This document shows, in pieces, positions 16,425 to 26,019 of a DNA stretch of 64,000 nucleotides (position 1 is the first letter of the stretch; each line of letters opens with the position of its first letter). The notes under the pieces are model-generated. The model searched no databases. It saw only the letters and a program-made list of their open reading frames with translations, and was not told where the DNA came from. The stretch lies in contig JBMFHR010000004.1 in NCBI GenBank assembly GCA_049976725.1, positions 5,444 through 69,443 on the forward strand, read 5' to 3'. The stretch comes from Conexivisphaera sp049976725. GTDB taxonomy: Archaea > Thermoproteota > Nitrososphaeria > Conexivisphaerales > Conexivisphaeraceae. The position numbers were made by a program, and so were the translations under genes.

Positions 16425-19069
16425 TCCGGATGCTCTCCCAGGCGGTGGACGTCGAGGAGGGCGAGGTCCTGGCCGCGCTTCACCCGACGGTGGCGGAGTG
16501 GGTCAGGCGGAAGTACGGGGGCCTGACGCCCCCCCAGAGGATGGCGATACCGCCGATACTGGAGGGCAGGCACACGCTGGTGGCGGCGCCGACCGGCTCG
16601 GGGAAGACGATGGCCGCCTTCCTCCCGATAATAAGCGAGCTGCTGCGCGCGCACGAGTCCGGGAAACTGCTGGACAGCGTCCACGTAGTCTACGTGAGCC
16701 CCCTCAGGGCCCTCAACAACGACGTGAACAAGAACCTGGTGGCGCCGCTCGGCGAGATGGCTGCCATCCACGGGGGCGCGCTGCCCCTCAGGGTGGCGGT
16801 GAGGACGGGCGACACGCCGCAGGGCGAGAGGTCCAGGATGCTGAGGAGGCCGCCGCACGTGCTTATAACGACGCCGGAGACCCTGTCCATAGCGCTGGTG
16901 GCGCCCAAGTTCGGGCAGCTGCTCTCCACCGTCAGGTGGGTCGTCGTGGACGAGATACACGAGCTGAGCGGCAGCAAGAGGGGGACCCACCTTAGCCTCT
17001 CGCTGGAGAGGCTGGAGGAGCGCGCGAGGGGCTTCGTGAGGATAGGGCTCTCCGCGACCGTCCACCCGCTGGAGGAGGTGGCGAGGTTCCTGGTGGGCTA
17101 CGACGATTCCGGGAGGGAGAGGGACTGCACCGTAGTGGACGCGAGGTTCGTCAAGCGCATCGAGCTGAGGGTCAGGAGCCCCGTCGACGACCCGGTGCAC
17201 GCGCCGACGGAGGAGGTCAGCTCCAGGCTCTACGCGATGCTCAGGTCGATCGTGAGGAGGCACAGGACGACCCTGGTTTTCACGAACACGAGGTCCGGGG
17301 CGGAGCGCGTGCTGTACCACCTCTCGAAGGTGGGGGCGGCGTCCGCCGAGGAGCTGGCCACGCACCACGGGAGCCTCTCGCGCGAGGTGAGGAAGGACGT
17401 CGAGGACAGGCTCAAGGGCGGGAGGCTGAGGGCGGTCGTGACGAGCACGAGCCTCGAGCTGGGGATAGACATAGGCAGCATAGACGCGGTGATCCAGATA
17501 GGGAGCCCGAAGTCCGTCTCGAGGCTCCTCCAGAGGGTCGGGAGGAGCGGGCACTCCCTGGATCGCGCGTCGAAGGGGATAATCGTGGCTATAGACAGGG
17601 ACGACCTCGTCGAGGACGTCGTCATAGCGGGCGAGGCGCTCAGGGGGCACCTGGACAGGGTGCACATACCGAGGAACGCCCTGGACGTGCTGGCGCAGCA
17701 CCTGGTCGGGATGTCCATAGAGAGGAGGTGGAGGGTGGAGGACGCCCTCAGGGTCATCAGGAGGAGCTATCCCTACAGAGACCTCGGCCTCGAGGACCTG
17801 AAGGGGGTGCTGAGGTACCTGGGCGGCGGATACGGGGGGCTGGAGGCCAGGAGAGTTTACAGCAAGGTGTGGTACGACGAGGAGGAGGGCGTCTTCGGCA
17901 GAAAGAGGGCTATCAGGCCCATATACTACGGGAACGTGGGCACGATACCGGACGAGGCCTCCGTAAGGGTGCGCACCAGGGATGGCAGGTGGGTGGGCAG
18001 CCTGGAGGAGGAGTTCGCGGAGCGCCTGTCGCCGGGCGACGTCTTCGTCCTCGGTGGCAGGACGTTCCGCTTCCTGAAGCTGAAGGGCATGACGGCGATC
18101 GTGGAGGAGGCCGCGGGGGAGAGGCCGACCGTCCCCAGCTGGTTCAGCGAGATGCTGCCGCTCTCCTTCGACACGGCGGAGGCGGTCGGGGACTTCAGGG
18201 AGGAGGCGTTCAGGAGGCTGCGCGCGGGGGGACTCGCGGCTTGGCTGGCCGGGGAGTACCCGGTCGACAGGGCGGCCGCGCGCGCCGTATCGTCCTACTT
18301 CGAGGCCATGGACTCCTTCCTGAGGCTCCTGGGCGTGGAGGAGAGGCCCACGCGGCGCAATATACTGGTGGAGCGCTTCAGGTCCCACGATGGGAAGCTG
18401 TACGTGATCTTCCACGCGGTCCTCGGCAGGAGGGTCAACGACGCCCTCAGCAGGGCCTACGCGTACGCGGCGTCCAGGATGATAGGGTCGAACGTGCCCG
18501 TGCTCTCGAGGGACTCCGGCTTCGCGATCGTGCTGCCGGGCCGCGCGGGCGACAGGGTGGAGGAGGTCCTGAGGTCCGTGAGCTCGCGCGGGCTCAGGAA
18601 CCTCCTCGTGGAGGCCGTGAGGCACACGGAGATGGCGAACATGCGCTTCCGGCACTGCGCCACGAGGTCGCTCATGATACTGAGGAGCTACAGGGGCAGG
18701 GAGACCTCGATCTCCAGGAGGCAGGCCAACTCGCAGGTCCTGAGGAGGCTCGCGGAGAGGATTGGGGACGACTTCCCGGTGCTCAGGGAGACGTACAGGG
18801 AAATAATAGAGGACGTGATGGATGTAGAGGACGCCGAGGCGGTGCTCAGGGACCTGGAGGAGGGCAGGAGGAGGTTCGTGCTGATGCCCGAGTACGACGT
18901 GCCGTCGCCGTTCAGCCATGGGCTGATAGCATCGGGTTACGAGGACGTGGTGCTGATGGAGGACAGGAGGAAGCTCCTGGAGGCACTCCACGAGAGCGTG
19001 ATGAGGAGGCTGGAGGAGGCGGGGCTCGTCGCGGGGGGCGCGCCTCACAGGCAGTCGAGGACCCTGTAG
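16421..19069 (+). CDS. Lhr-type superfamily 2 helicase (short form), paired with nuclease
   Basis: About 882 residues. Motifs seen: VAAPTGSGKTMAA (I), VDEIHELSGSKRG (II), GLSATVHP (III), VFTNTRSGAE (IV), TSTSLELGIDIGS (V) and LLQRVGRSGHSLDR (VI), then a winged-helix and Lhr-core region. It differs from the 8565-11393 helicase in lacking the four-Cys finger. GTG overlaps the stop of the upstream nuclease, so the two are translationally coupled and probably act together on DNA ends. The last 25 bp overlap the convergent prephenate dehydrogenase gene. Confidence 0.92.
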   Translation: MIRMLSQAVDVEEGEVLAALHPTVAEWVRRKYGGLTPPQRMAIPPILEGRHTLVAAPTGSGKTMAAFLPIISELLRAHESGKLLDSVHVVYVSPLRALNNDVNKNLVAPLGEMAAIHGGALPLRVAVRTGDTPQGERSRMLRRPPHVLITTPETLSIALVAPKFGQLLSTVRWVVVDEIHELSGSKRGTHLSLSLERLEERARGFVRIGLSATVHPLEEVARFLVGYDDSGRERDCTVVDARFVKRIELRVRSPVDDPVHAPTEEVSSRLYAMLRSIVRRHRTTLVFTNTRSGAERVLYHLSKVGAASAEELATHHGSLSREVRKDVEDRLKGGRLRAVVTSTSLELGIDIGSIDAVIQIGSPKSVSRLLQRVGRSGHSLDRASKGIIVAIDRDDLVEDVVIAGEALRGHLDRVHIPRNALDVLAQHLVGMSIERRWRVEDALRVIRRSYPYRDLGLEDLKGVLRYLGGGYGGLEARRVYSKVWYDEEEGVFGRKRAIRPIYYGNVGTIPDEASVRVRTRDGRWVGSLEEEFAERLSPGDVFVLGGRTFRFLKLKGMTAIVEEAAGERPTVPSWFSEMLPLSFDTAEAVGDFREEAFRRLRAGGLAAWLAGEYPVDRAAARAVSSYFEAMDSFLRLLGVEERPTRRNILVERFRSHDGKLYVIFHAVLGRRVNDALSRAYAYAASRMIGSNVPVLSRDSGFAIVLPGRAGDRVEEVLRSVSSRGLRNLLVEAVRHTEMANMRFRHCATRSLMILRSYRGRETSISRRQANSQVLRRLAERIGDDFPVLRETYREIIEDVMDVEDAEAVLRDLEEGRRRFVLMPEYDVPSPFSHGLIASGYEDVVLMEDRRKLLEALHESVMRRLEEAGLVAGGAPHRQSRTL

Positions 19070-19836
19070 GCGGAATCGTAGAGGGCCCGCCTCTCGGGCC
19101 AGTCCCCGCGCATCGACTCCAGAGCTGCCCCCGAAACGCCCGAGCGGAGGGCTGAGAGGAGCCCCTCGAGCTCGTCGACCACGCGGGAGGCCGGATCCCT
19201 GGCCATCAGGTAAGCCGTCAGCTCGGGATCCTCGGTCTCGACGGCGGCCGCCAGCTCCTGGAGCGTGCGGCTCGTGGCGGGGAGGCGCGGGTGGCCGCGG
19301 GAGGCGGCGCGGAAAAGGTAGCCGAGCACGTGCGGCAGCACTATTGAGTAGGCCACAGCCTCGTCGTGCTCCGCCTCGTCCATGATCAGGAGCTCGGCGC
19401 CCCTGAAGAGCTCCGAGGCCGCGCGCGCCTCCCTCGCCGCGTCCTCAATGGGGGTGAGCGCTATGGGGCGGCCGGCGATCCCCCTGGCGCCCCTCCCGAA
19501 CAGGGGGTGCACCGAGATTCTCAGGGGCCCGCGGCAGTCCCTGAGCGCGGCATTCACCTCAGACTTGAGCGTGGAGACGTCCGCGTAGATCCCGGTGGGG
19601 CCCACCCTGGGGCATACCTCCCGCGCCACACTGGCGCTGGCGCCCAGCGGGACCGCCGCCAGGACGGCGTCGTACCCGGAGGGGTCGGAGGAGCCCACGG
19701 TGCGGATGCCGTACGAGGCGGCGGACGAGGCCGCCCGCTCGGAGGGATCGTACCCGCTGACGTCGTGGCCGACGGACGCGAGCGCTAGGGCCAGCGTCAG
19801 CCCCATGCGGCCCAGGCCGAGCACCAGCACGCGCAA
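19045..19836 (-). CDS. Prephenate dehydrogenase-like (TyrA family)
   Basis: About 263 residues. An N-terminal Rossmann motif VLGLGRMGLTLALALASVG binds NAD(P); further TyrA features are GYDAVLAAVP, YADVSTLKSEV, and SVHPLFGRGA with the conserved HPLFG. The helical C domain is shorter than average and no ACT or chorismate mutase domain is fused. Role: prephenate to 4-hydroxyphenylpyruvate in tyrosine synthesis. TTG start 30 nt from a minus-strand TATA (19863-19870), leaderless; divergent from gap. Confidence 0.85.
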   Translation of the reverse strand: MRVLVLGLGRMGLTLALALASVGHDVSGYDPSERAASSAASYGIRTVGSSDPSGYDAVLAAVPLGASASVAREVCPRVGPTGIYADVSTLKSEVNAALRDCRGPLRISVHPLFGRGARGIAGRPIALTPIEDAAREARAASELFRGAELLIMDEAEHDEAVAYSIVLPHVLGYLFRAASRGHPRLPATSRTLQELAAAVETEDPELTAYLMARDPASRVVDELEGLLSALRSGVSGAALESMRGDWPERRALYDSAYRVLDCL

Positions 19837-19919
19837 GGCGCGCTGGACCGCGCGGGGGCCGAATTAAAGCGTTGGGACGCACGGCAAAGATTATTTGCGA
19901 TGGACGCCACGAGGCGGCG

Positions 19920-20969
19920 ATGTCCAAGTCCATCGCGCGCGTCGTGATCAACGGCTACGGCGTCATAGGCAAGAGGGTTGCGGACGCCGTCGCGAAGCAG
20001 CCCGACATGAGGGTGATCGGCGTCTCCGACATAGTGGGCGACTACCGCGTGAAGATGGCGGCCGCCAAGGGCTATGAGGTCTACGCGTCCATCCCCGAGA
20101 GGGTCGAGGAGATGAGGAAGGCGGGGCTGGAGGTGGCGGGCACCCTGCCGGACCTGCTCGCGAAGGGGGCCGTGGACGTGGTGGTAGACGCGACGCCGGA
20201 CAAGGTGGGAGCCGAGAACAAGAAGCTGTACGAGAAGTACGGGGTGAAGGCGATCTTCCAGGGCGGCGAGAAGCACGATGTGGCAGGCACATCGTTCGTC
20301 GCCCAGAGGAACTACTCGGAGGCGCTGGGCAAGCAGTTCGTGCGCGTGGTGAGCTGCAACACCACCGCCATCTGTAGGGTGGTGGGGGGCATACACTCGA
20401 GGCTCGGCGTCAGGAAGGCTAGGGTCAGCATCTTCAGGAGGGCCGTGGACGTCTGGGAGTCCAGTCACACCGGTATAATGAACACGGTGGTCCCGGAGCT
20501 CAGGGTTCCCTCCCACCATGGCCCGGACGCACAGTCCGTGGTGCACGACCTCGACATAGTGACCATGGCCGCGAAGGGCAGCCACAACCTGTTCCACCTC
20601 CACATGGGGATGCTCGAGCTGAGGGGAAGGGCCACGAGGGAGGACGTGCTGGAGGTCCTGAGGGAGGAGCCCAGGGTCGTGACCGTCAGCGGCAGCGACG
20701 GCGTGAAGGGGCTGAACTCCATATTCGAGATAGCCAGGGACCTGGGGAGGGAGAGGGGCGACCTCTACGAGATACCCGTCTGGGAGGACGCCCTCACGGT
20801 GTCGGACGACGGGAGGGAGGTATACCTCATGTGGGCGACGCCGAACGAGTCGGACGTCGTCCCGGAGAACGTCGACGCGATAAGGGCGATGACGGAGCTG
20901 GAGGAGCGGGCCGACCGCTCCATCGCGCTCACCGACGACAGGCTGGGCGTGGTGAAAAGGTTATACTGA
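19920..20969 (+). CDS. gap: Type II (archaeal) glyceraldehyde-3-phosphate dehydrogenase
   Basis: About 349 residues. The archaeal-type N-terminus VVINGYGVIGKRVADAV binds NAD(P), the catalytic Cys lies in VVSCNTTAICR, and FRRAVDVWESSHTGIMNT and HHGPDAQSV are family-specific. It converts glyceraldehyde-3-phosphate to 1,3-bisphosphoglycerate, the step before phosphoglycerate kinase. ATG 19920 is 27 nt from a TATA (19891-19896). Pyruvate kinase follows 19 nt downstream with its own TATA box. Confidence 0.95.
   Translation: MSKSIARVVINGYGVIGKRVADAVAKQPDMRVIGVSDIVGDYRVKMAAAKGYEVYASIPERVEEMRKAGLEVAGTLPDLLAKGAVDVVVDATPDKVGAENKKLYEKYGVKAIFQGGEKHDVAGTSFVAQRNYSEALGKQFVRVVSCNTTAICRVVGGIHSRLGVRKARVSIFRRAVDVWESSHTGIMNTVVPELRVPSHHGPDAQSVVHDLDIVTMAAKGSHNLFHLHMGMLELRGRATREDVLEVLREEPRVVTVSGSDGVKGLNSIFEIARDLGRERGDLYEIPVWEDALTVSDDGREVYLMWATPNESDVVPENVDAIRAMTELEERADRSIALTDDRLGVVKRLY
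20961..20966 (+). promoter_or_regulatory. TATA box of pyk inside the end of gap
   Basis: TTATAC spans the last codons of gap and is centred 26 nt before the GTG of pyk (20989), so pyk can be transcribed on its own. Confidence 0.45.
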
Positions 20970-20988
20970 GAGCGGCCGCATCCATCCC

Positions 20989-22350
20989 GTGAGGAGGAGG
21001 GCCAGGGTTCTGGCGACGCTGGGGCCCGCGAGCGACGGGCCCGGCGTGGTCGAGGCGATGGTCAGGGCCGGGGCGGACGGCTTCAGGCTGAACTTCTCGC
21101 ACGGAACCCACGAGGAGAAGGCCGCGGAGGTGGCCGCGGTCAGGGCGGCCGAAGGGAAGCTGGGCGGGCACATACCGATCATGGGGGACCTCCAGGGGCC
21201 CACCGTGAGGCTCGGCGACTTCCAGCCGGTCCAGGTCTCGAGGGGCTCCAGGGTCGTGCTCACGAGGGACGGAAAGGAGGGAGTGCCCGTGCCGAGCGAC
21301 GAATTCTTCAGGCTCGTGGAGGCGGGCGACGAGGTCGCCTTCGAGGGAGGGAGGATCTTCGCGCGCGTGGTGGAGAGGTCCAGCGGCCGCGCGGTGGTGG
21401 AGGCGCTCGTGGAGGGGACGCTGGCGCCGAGGAAGACGATCGCCATAAGGGGGAAGGAGTACGACCTGCCGTCCCCGACTGAGAAGGACCTGTCGGACCT
21501 CAGGTTCATCGTGGAGCAGGGGCTGGAGTACGTGGCGCTGTCGTTCGTGAGGACCAGGGACGACGTCAGGAGGCTCAGGGAGGCGCTCTCGGAGCTCGGG
21601 AGCGACGCGTGGATCGTGGCCAAGGTGGAGACTATACCAGGGGTCGAGAACGTGGACTCGATCGCCGACGAGGCGGACGCCGTGCTGGTCGCGAGGGGGG
21701 ATCTGGGCGCCAAGTTCCCCCTGGAGGACATGCCGTTCGTGCAGGCCAGGATCGTCGGCGCGGCGAGGTCCCACGGCAGGCCATCCATAGTGGCGACGCA
21801 GCTGCTCGACTCGATGATGGAGAACCCGATACCCACGAGGAGCGAGGTCGTGGACGTGTTCACGGCGATCAGGGACGGCGCGGACGCTGTGCTGCTCACG
21901 GGCGAGACGGCCGCCGGGAGGCACCCAGTCGAGAGCGTGGAGTGGGCCGCGAGGATCGTCGCCCGGGCGGAGGAGGGGTACTCGCCCGGGAGGGCGACCA
22001 TGGCGGAGGGCGCTACGGTCTACGATACGTTCGCCCTTGGGGTGGTGGAGCTCGCCGAGGCCGTCGGGGCCAAGATAATCGCCTACAGCCGCAGCGGGAA
22101 TACCGCTAGGAGGATATCGAGGCACAGGCCATCCGTCGAGGCGTACGTCTTCACGCCAGACGCCAGGGTGGCCAGGAGGATCTCGCTGCTCTGGGGGGTG
22201 GTGCCGGCCGGGGTACTGGAGGTCGCGGACTTGGAGGAGCTGGCGGCTGAGGCCGCCAGGAGGGGGATCGTGGGGGAGGGCGACAGGCTGGTGCTGGTGC
22301 GCGGCGTGCAGAAGGACACGACGGACGTGCTCAGGGTCAAGGTCCTCTGA
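20989..22350 (+). CDS. pyk: Pyruvate kinase
   Basis: About 453 residues. Motifs: VLATLGPASDG, GFRLNFSHGTHEEK, IMGDLQGPTVRLG, ALSFVRTRDDV, the catalytic-Lys region WIVAKVETIPGVEN, ARGDLGAKF, ATQLLDSMMENPIPTRSEV (the signature helix) and LLTGETAAGRHPVE. It transfers phosphate from PEP to ADP. The C-terminal domain (IIAYSRSGNTARRIS) is present, so the enzyme is full length. GTG start supported by the internal TATA; the stop overlaps the convergent helicase by 14 bp. Confidence 0.95.
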   Translation: MRRRARVLATLGPASDGPGVVEAMVRAGADGFRLNFSHGTHEEKAAEVAAVRAAEGKLGGHIPIMGDLQGPTVRLGDFQPVQVSRGSRVVLTRDGKEGVPVPSDEFFRLVEAGDEVAFEGGRIFARVVERSSGRAVVEALVEGTLAPRKTIAIRGKEYDLPSPTEKDLSDLRFIVEQGLEYVALSFVRTRDDVRRLREALSELGSDAWIVAKVETIPGVENVDSIADEADAVLVARGDLGAKFPLEDMPFVQARIVGAARSHGRPSIVATQLLDSMMENPIPTRSEVVDVFTAIRDGADAVLLTGETAAGRHPVESVEWAARIVARAEEGYSPGRATMAEGATVYDTFALGVVELAEAVGAKIIAYSRSGNTARRISRHRPSVEAYVFTPDARVARRISLLWGVVPAGVLEVADLEELAAEAARRGIVGEGDRLVLVRGVQKDTTDVLRVKVL

Positions 22351-25300
22351 GCCTCTCGGAAGCCAGGTGCAGGAGGAGCACCGCCTCCGCGTTCTCCCTG
22401 ACGAACTCCTCGAGGTACCCCTGGAGGTACCTCAAGTAGTAGTCCCAGTCCGAGTAGTCACGCCCGCGCATCCTCGACCTCGCGTACTCGTACTCCCTGC
22501 GCAGGTCGGCCAGCCCCACCTTCCTCCTGGAGCCGAGTATCAGCTCCGAGGCCTCCGAGAGGGGTACCCCCTCCCCCACTGCCCCGGCAACCTCGCCCTT
22601 CACCTCGATGAGGGAGCGCTCGGACTGCATCTCCCTCAGCAACATGGCCACGGAAGCGAGGCCCGATGACGCGAGGGCCTCGAGGGCCGGCGCCAAGTCG
22701 TACACGAGGATCCTGAAGCCCGAGTCGACCGCCGAGAAGATCGCGCGCCTCACCTCGTCGCCCTCGCCGGAGAGGAGGCCGAACTCCGACCTGAGCACCG
22801 TGACCCTGGACTGCTCGCCGTCGTGCACGGCGATAGCCACGAGGCGCACACGGCCGTCGTCGTCCAGAGGGAGGCTCATGGCCTCGAGCGACAGCAGCTT
22901 CAGGGCCCTCGAGGGCCTCGGGACCGAGACTTGGCGGCCGCCGACCCTCAGCGTCACGCGCTGCTGCAGGAGCAGGTAGTCTATGGCCCTCAGCGCGTAA
23001 GCGCGTGCGAGGTCCCAGCGGAGCCCGTACCCCAGGAAGTCGGCGTAGGCGTACTCGTCCAGCGCGCTCATCAGGACATCGTCGAGGTCGTCCGGCTGAT
23101 AGGACTCCACGTCGGACCTGACGGCCGCCCAGTCGAGCTCCTCCAGGAGCCCCGAGCTCTCGGGCTCGTGGAGCCCCAGGTACTTCTTCTCGCCGACCTT
23201 CCCCAGGTCGTACTGGATGGCGTCCAGCGATATCCCGTGCTTCCTCCTGAGCACTATGAGCACGTAGGCGAGCCCTATCCTGATCATGTTCACGTCCTCG
23301 GCGGGGTCCATCTCGAGGTTCAGGCCGTAGGTGTAGTCGCTGTACCTGCCCGAGGTGGACGCCGGGACGTCCACGACGCGCATATCCCTCCTGACCAGGG
23401 TCCTGCCGGAGATCCTCCGCACGATGGGCTGGGAGCTGTAGATCCTCCACAGCACCCTGTTGGGTATCTTCTCGTACCTGCCGAACCCTCTCCTGGGCGG
23501 GTAGACGACGCAGCGCACGTCCGAGTGCAGGCGCCCGTTCATGTAGTCCGAGAGTATGCTCGGGCGCTCGCGCCACTGGAACTTGGCCTTCTCGTACTCC
23601 TCGTAGGCCTGGGCCAGGGGCTCGTAGTCCCAGAGCACCCTCTCCGACAGCCTGCGCTCCACGACTGCGGTCACGGCGCCCTGGGCGCGCCTGTGCTCCA
23701 CGACAACGGCATCGGCCGAGTAGTCGATGCTCCCCGGCTGGAACTTCTCGACCAAGTCGCAGTGGGAGATGTCCTCCAGGTACCTGGGCGCGGGCTCCTC
23801 CTCGATCAGGCGTTTGACGCCGAAGGGCGGGGCGAACTCGTAGAAGTTCATGTTGCGCCAGACCCTCTTCCCGGCCTCCGTGAGCTCGTCCCCCTCGACG
23901 AGCCCCAGGGACCTCAGGAACTCGTAGTCGTCGCGCGACAGGGTCCGCCTGAGCGACGGCGACGTGAAGCGCGCCAGGGACTCGAAGAGCCTCATGTACT
24001 TGTTGCGCGGGTTCACGAGCGCCCTCTCGGGCTGCAGCTCCATCCAGCGCCTGAGGGTATCGACGCCCCTGGAGAGGAGCTCCCTGTCCCAGGCCGAGAT
24101 CGGGAACACCACCGTCTCGGAGTAGGCGAGGGACTCCCTCCTGCCCTTCCTGCCCTCCCTCTGCAGGAACTCCCTCACGCTTTCCGGGAGCCCCACGTGG
24201 ACTATCCTGCCCACGAGGCCTATGTCGAGGCCCTGGGAGAGGGTCCTGGGCGAGATCAGTATCTTGACCTCCCCGCGCCTGGCCCGCTCCTCGTGCTCGC
24301 TCCTGACCGCCCTGGAGGCTAGGTGGTGATGGACGGCGACGCGGTCCCTCAGCTCCGGGGGGAGGACTGACCGGAGCCTCCTGCCCAGTTCCTCCGCCTT
24401 CGCTATGTTGCGCGTGAAGACCAGCGTTAGGACCGGGTCCTCGGCGTACTTGGCCAGGACCTCCACTGGATCGTACTCCGTGCCCGGCACCCTAATGCCC
24501 AGCGCGCGGGCTGCCTCCGTGACCTTGAAGTGCGACATCCTGAACTTCTCGTAGTCGCCGAGGGCCTCCAGGACGTCCTCCCCGACGGATCCGGAGGAGC
24601 GCAGCTCGCCCTCGCGGGACCTAAGCTCCTCCCATATGCCGCGCAGGTCCTTCCCGAGCACCACGTAGACGCGGTTCTCCACCCTGAACGGCTTCCCATC
24701 GACCACCGAGACCTCGCGACCGGTCAGCTCCCTCAGGAACCCCGCCAGGGGGCCGGGGTCCCTCAGCGTGGCGGTGAGCACCACGACCCTGAAGTTGCCC
24801 GAGGCGACCTCCCTGAGCAGCCTGAGCATCGACAGCAGGAGCGCGATCTCCCTGGGCCCGTAGAAGTCCAGCTCGTCCACGACCACGAGGTCCAGTGAGG
24901 ACAGGAAGCGGTCCATCAGCCTCCCCTTGGAGCCGGCAATCAGCTTCTTCACCTCGTTCATGAGGAACGCGGGGTTCGTCACCAGTATGTTCAGCTCGGC
25001 TATCCTGCTCCTCAGGGCTGCCCTCCCCTCCGCGTGGACCAGGTCGTCCCTCCTCAGGGCGTCGAGCGCCTCGACCCTGAGCCCGGTGGCGCGCGATATG
25101 CCGACTATCCGCCTGATCTGGTCGTTCGCGAGCGCGAGCGTTGGGTAGACCGCGAGCGCCCTGGCGCCGCTCCTGACTACGTAGAGGAGCCAGGCCTCGG
25201 TCTTGCCGGATCCGGTCCCGCTCCTGAGTATCAGGTTCCTCCCGGCCTCCAGGGCGGCGTACGCCTCCTCTTGGTGGCGGTAGAGCCTCCTCCCGGAGAG

Positions 25301-25462
25301 CTCGGACAGCTCGGGATCGCCGGACGAAGCGAGCCCCGGGAGGAGGTCTGAGAACTTCACCCCGGAGAGCTCCGGCCTCACGGCCTCCTCCTCGTACCCG
25401 TAGTAGTCGTAGCCCAGCTCCCTCAGTATGGCGGCGGTGTCGCTGGGGACCAGCTCCTCCAA
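22337..25462 (-). CDS. Large DEAD/DEAH-like helicase with extra C-terminal region, possibly RNase H-like
   Basis: About 1041 residues. Motif I ILRSGTGSGKTEAW, Ia YPTLALANDQ, II VVVDELDF (DELD instead of DEAH), III LTATLRD, IV TLVFTRNIAKAEEL, V TLSQGLDIGLVG, VI FLQREGRKGRR. The helicase core occupies the first ~480 residues. The last ~200 (from about RLVAIAVHD) contain ILVYDLAPALEAL, RRKVGLADLRREY and a terminal helix VRENAEAVLLLHLASERL, a pattern reminiscent of DnaQ/YprB-type nuclease domains but without an unambiguous acidic triad. I cannot name the family. TTG start 28 nt from a minus-strand TATA (25486-25493). Confidence 0.85.
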   Translation of the reverse strand: MEELVPSDTAAILRELGYDYYGYEEEAVRPELSGVKFSDLLPGLASSGDPELSELSGRRLYRHQEEAYAALEAGRNLILRSGTGSGKTEAWLLYVVRSGARALAVYPTLALANDQIRRIVGISRATGLRVEALDALRRDDLVHAEGRAALRSRIAELNILVTNPAFLMNEVKKLIAGSKGRLMDRFLSSLDLVVVDELDFYGPREIALLLSMLRLLREVASGNFRVVVLTATLRDPGPLAGFLRELTGREVSVVDGKPFRVENRVYVVLGKDLRGIWEELRSREGELRSSGSVGEDVLEALGDYEKFRMSHFKVTEAARALGIRVPGTEYDPVEVLAKYAEDPVLTLVFTRNIAKAEELGRRLRSVLPPELRDRVAVHHHLASRAVRSEHEERARRGEVKILISPRTLSQGLDIGLVGRIVHVGLPESVREFLQREGRKGRRESLAYSETVVFPISAWDRELLSRGVDTLRRWMELQPERALVNPRNKYMRLFESLARFTSPSLRRTLSRDDYEFLRSLGLVEGDELTEAGKRVWRNMNFYEFAPPFGVKRLIEEEPAPRYLEDISHCDLVEKFQPGSIDYSADAVVVEHRRAQGAVTAVVERRLSERVLWDYEPLAQAYEEYEKAKFQWRERPSILSDYMNGRLHSDVRCVVYPPRRGFGRYEKIPNRVLWRIYSSQPIVRRISGRTLVRRDMRVVDVPASTSGRYSDYTYGLNLEMDPAEDVNMIRIGLAYVLIVLRRKHGISLDAIQYDLGKVGEKKYLGLHEPESSGLLEELDWAAVRSDVESYQPDDLDDVLMSALDEYAYADFLGYGLRWDLARAYALRAIDYLLLQQRVTLRVGGRQVSVPRPSRALKLLSLEAMSLPLDDDGRVRLVAIAVHDGEQSRVTVLRSEFGLLSGEGDEVRRAIFSAVDSGFRILVYDLAPALEALASSGLASVAMLLREMQSERSLIEVKGEVAGAVGEGVPLSEASELILGSRRKVGLADLRREYEYARSRMRGRDYSDWDYYLRYLQGYLEEFVRENAEAVLLLHLASERLRGP

Positions 25463-25511
25463 CCTGAACCGAACTGGGAGTCGGGAATAAAAAGGGAGCG
25501 GGGAGGACCGC

Positions 25512-26018
25512 TCAGCTGACGGTCACTACGGCCTGGAACTTCTGGCCGTAGGCGGCGTATTGCCCGTCCACGTCGTACACCCTGACCACGTAGGTCCCGG
25601 ACGGTATCGGGCGGTGGGCCTGCAGGATCACGGTTGCGTTCTGGCCGAGCGGGACCACGAGCGCGAACCCGTCGGAGTGCACCGGGTGCAGCGGGAACTC
25701 GTTGCTTATGTCGCTCTGCGGTACATGACCCAGCTGGGAGGCGTTCCACTGGTAGAGGACGGTCCCGTTGGGGTACAGTACCTGCACCAGGACTATGAAC
25801 CCGCCGTAGGTGTCGGGGCCGTCGACCCGGGATATCTGCAGCTCCAGCGTCCCGTTGGAGAAGAGCCGTGTCCCCTGGAGATCGTATCCGGGCGTCTTAG
25901 AGTAGTTCGTTAGGTTCGTGAAGCCGTGGAAGAACACTTGGTAACTGGCGAGCGTCAGCCCCGTGGCTATCACGATGAAGACGGCGACGGCGACCGCGTA
26001 CTTGTCCATCACCATCAC
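25512..26018 (-). CDS. DoxA-like small subunit of thiosulfate:quinone oxidoreductase (probable)
   Basis: About 168 residues with one N-terminal membrane helix (AVAVAVFIVIATGLTLASY) and an exported beta-sandwich tail. The tail carries N-glycosylation-type sequons (NLT, NGT, NAS, NAT) and ends SGTYVVRVYDVDGQ, as in the DoxA C-terminal domain. In Acidianus the DoxA and DoxD subunits form the membrane enzyme that oxidises thiosulfate to tetrathionate. The assignment rests on size, topology and the adjoining DoxD-like fragment. GTG 26018 or ATG 26015 start, right after the doxD stop. Confidence 0.6.
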   Translation of the reverse strand: MMVMDKYAVAVAVFIVIATGLTLASYQVFFHGFTNLTNYSKTPGYDLQGTRLFSNGTLELQISRVDGPDTYGGFIVLVQVLYPNGTVLYQWNASQLGHVPQSDISNEFPLHPVHSDGFALVVPLGQNATVILQAHRPIPSGTYVVRVYDVDGQYAAYGQKFQAVVTVS

Positions 26019-26019
26019 C

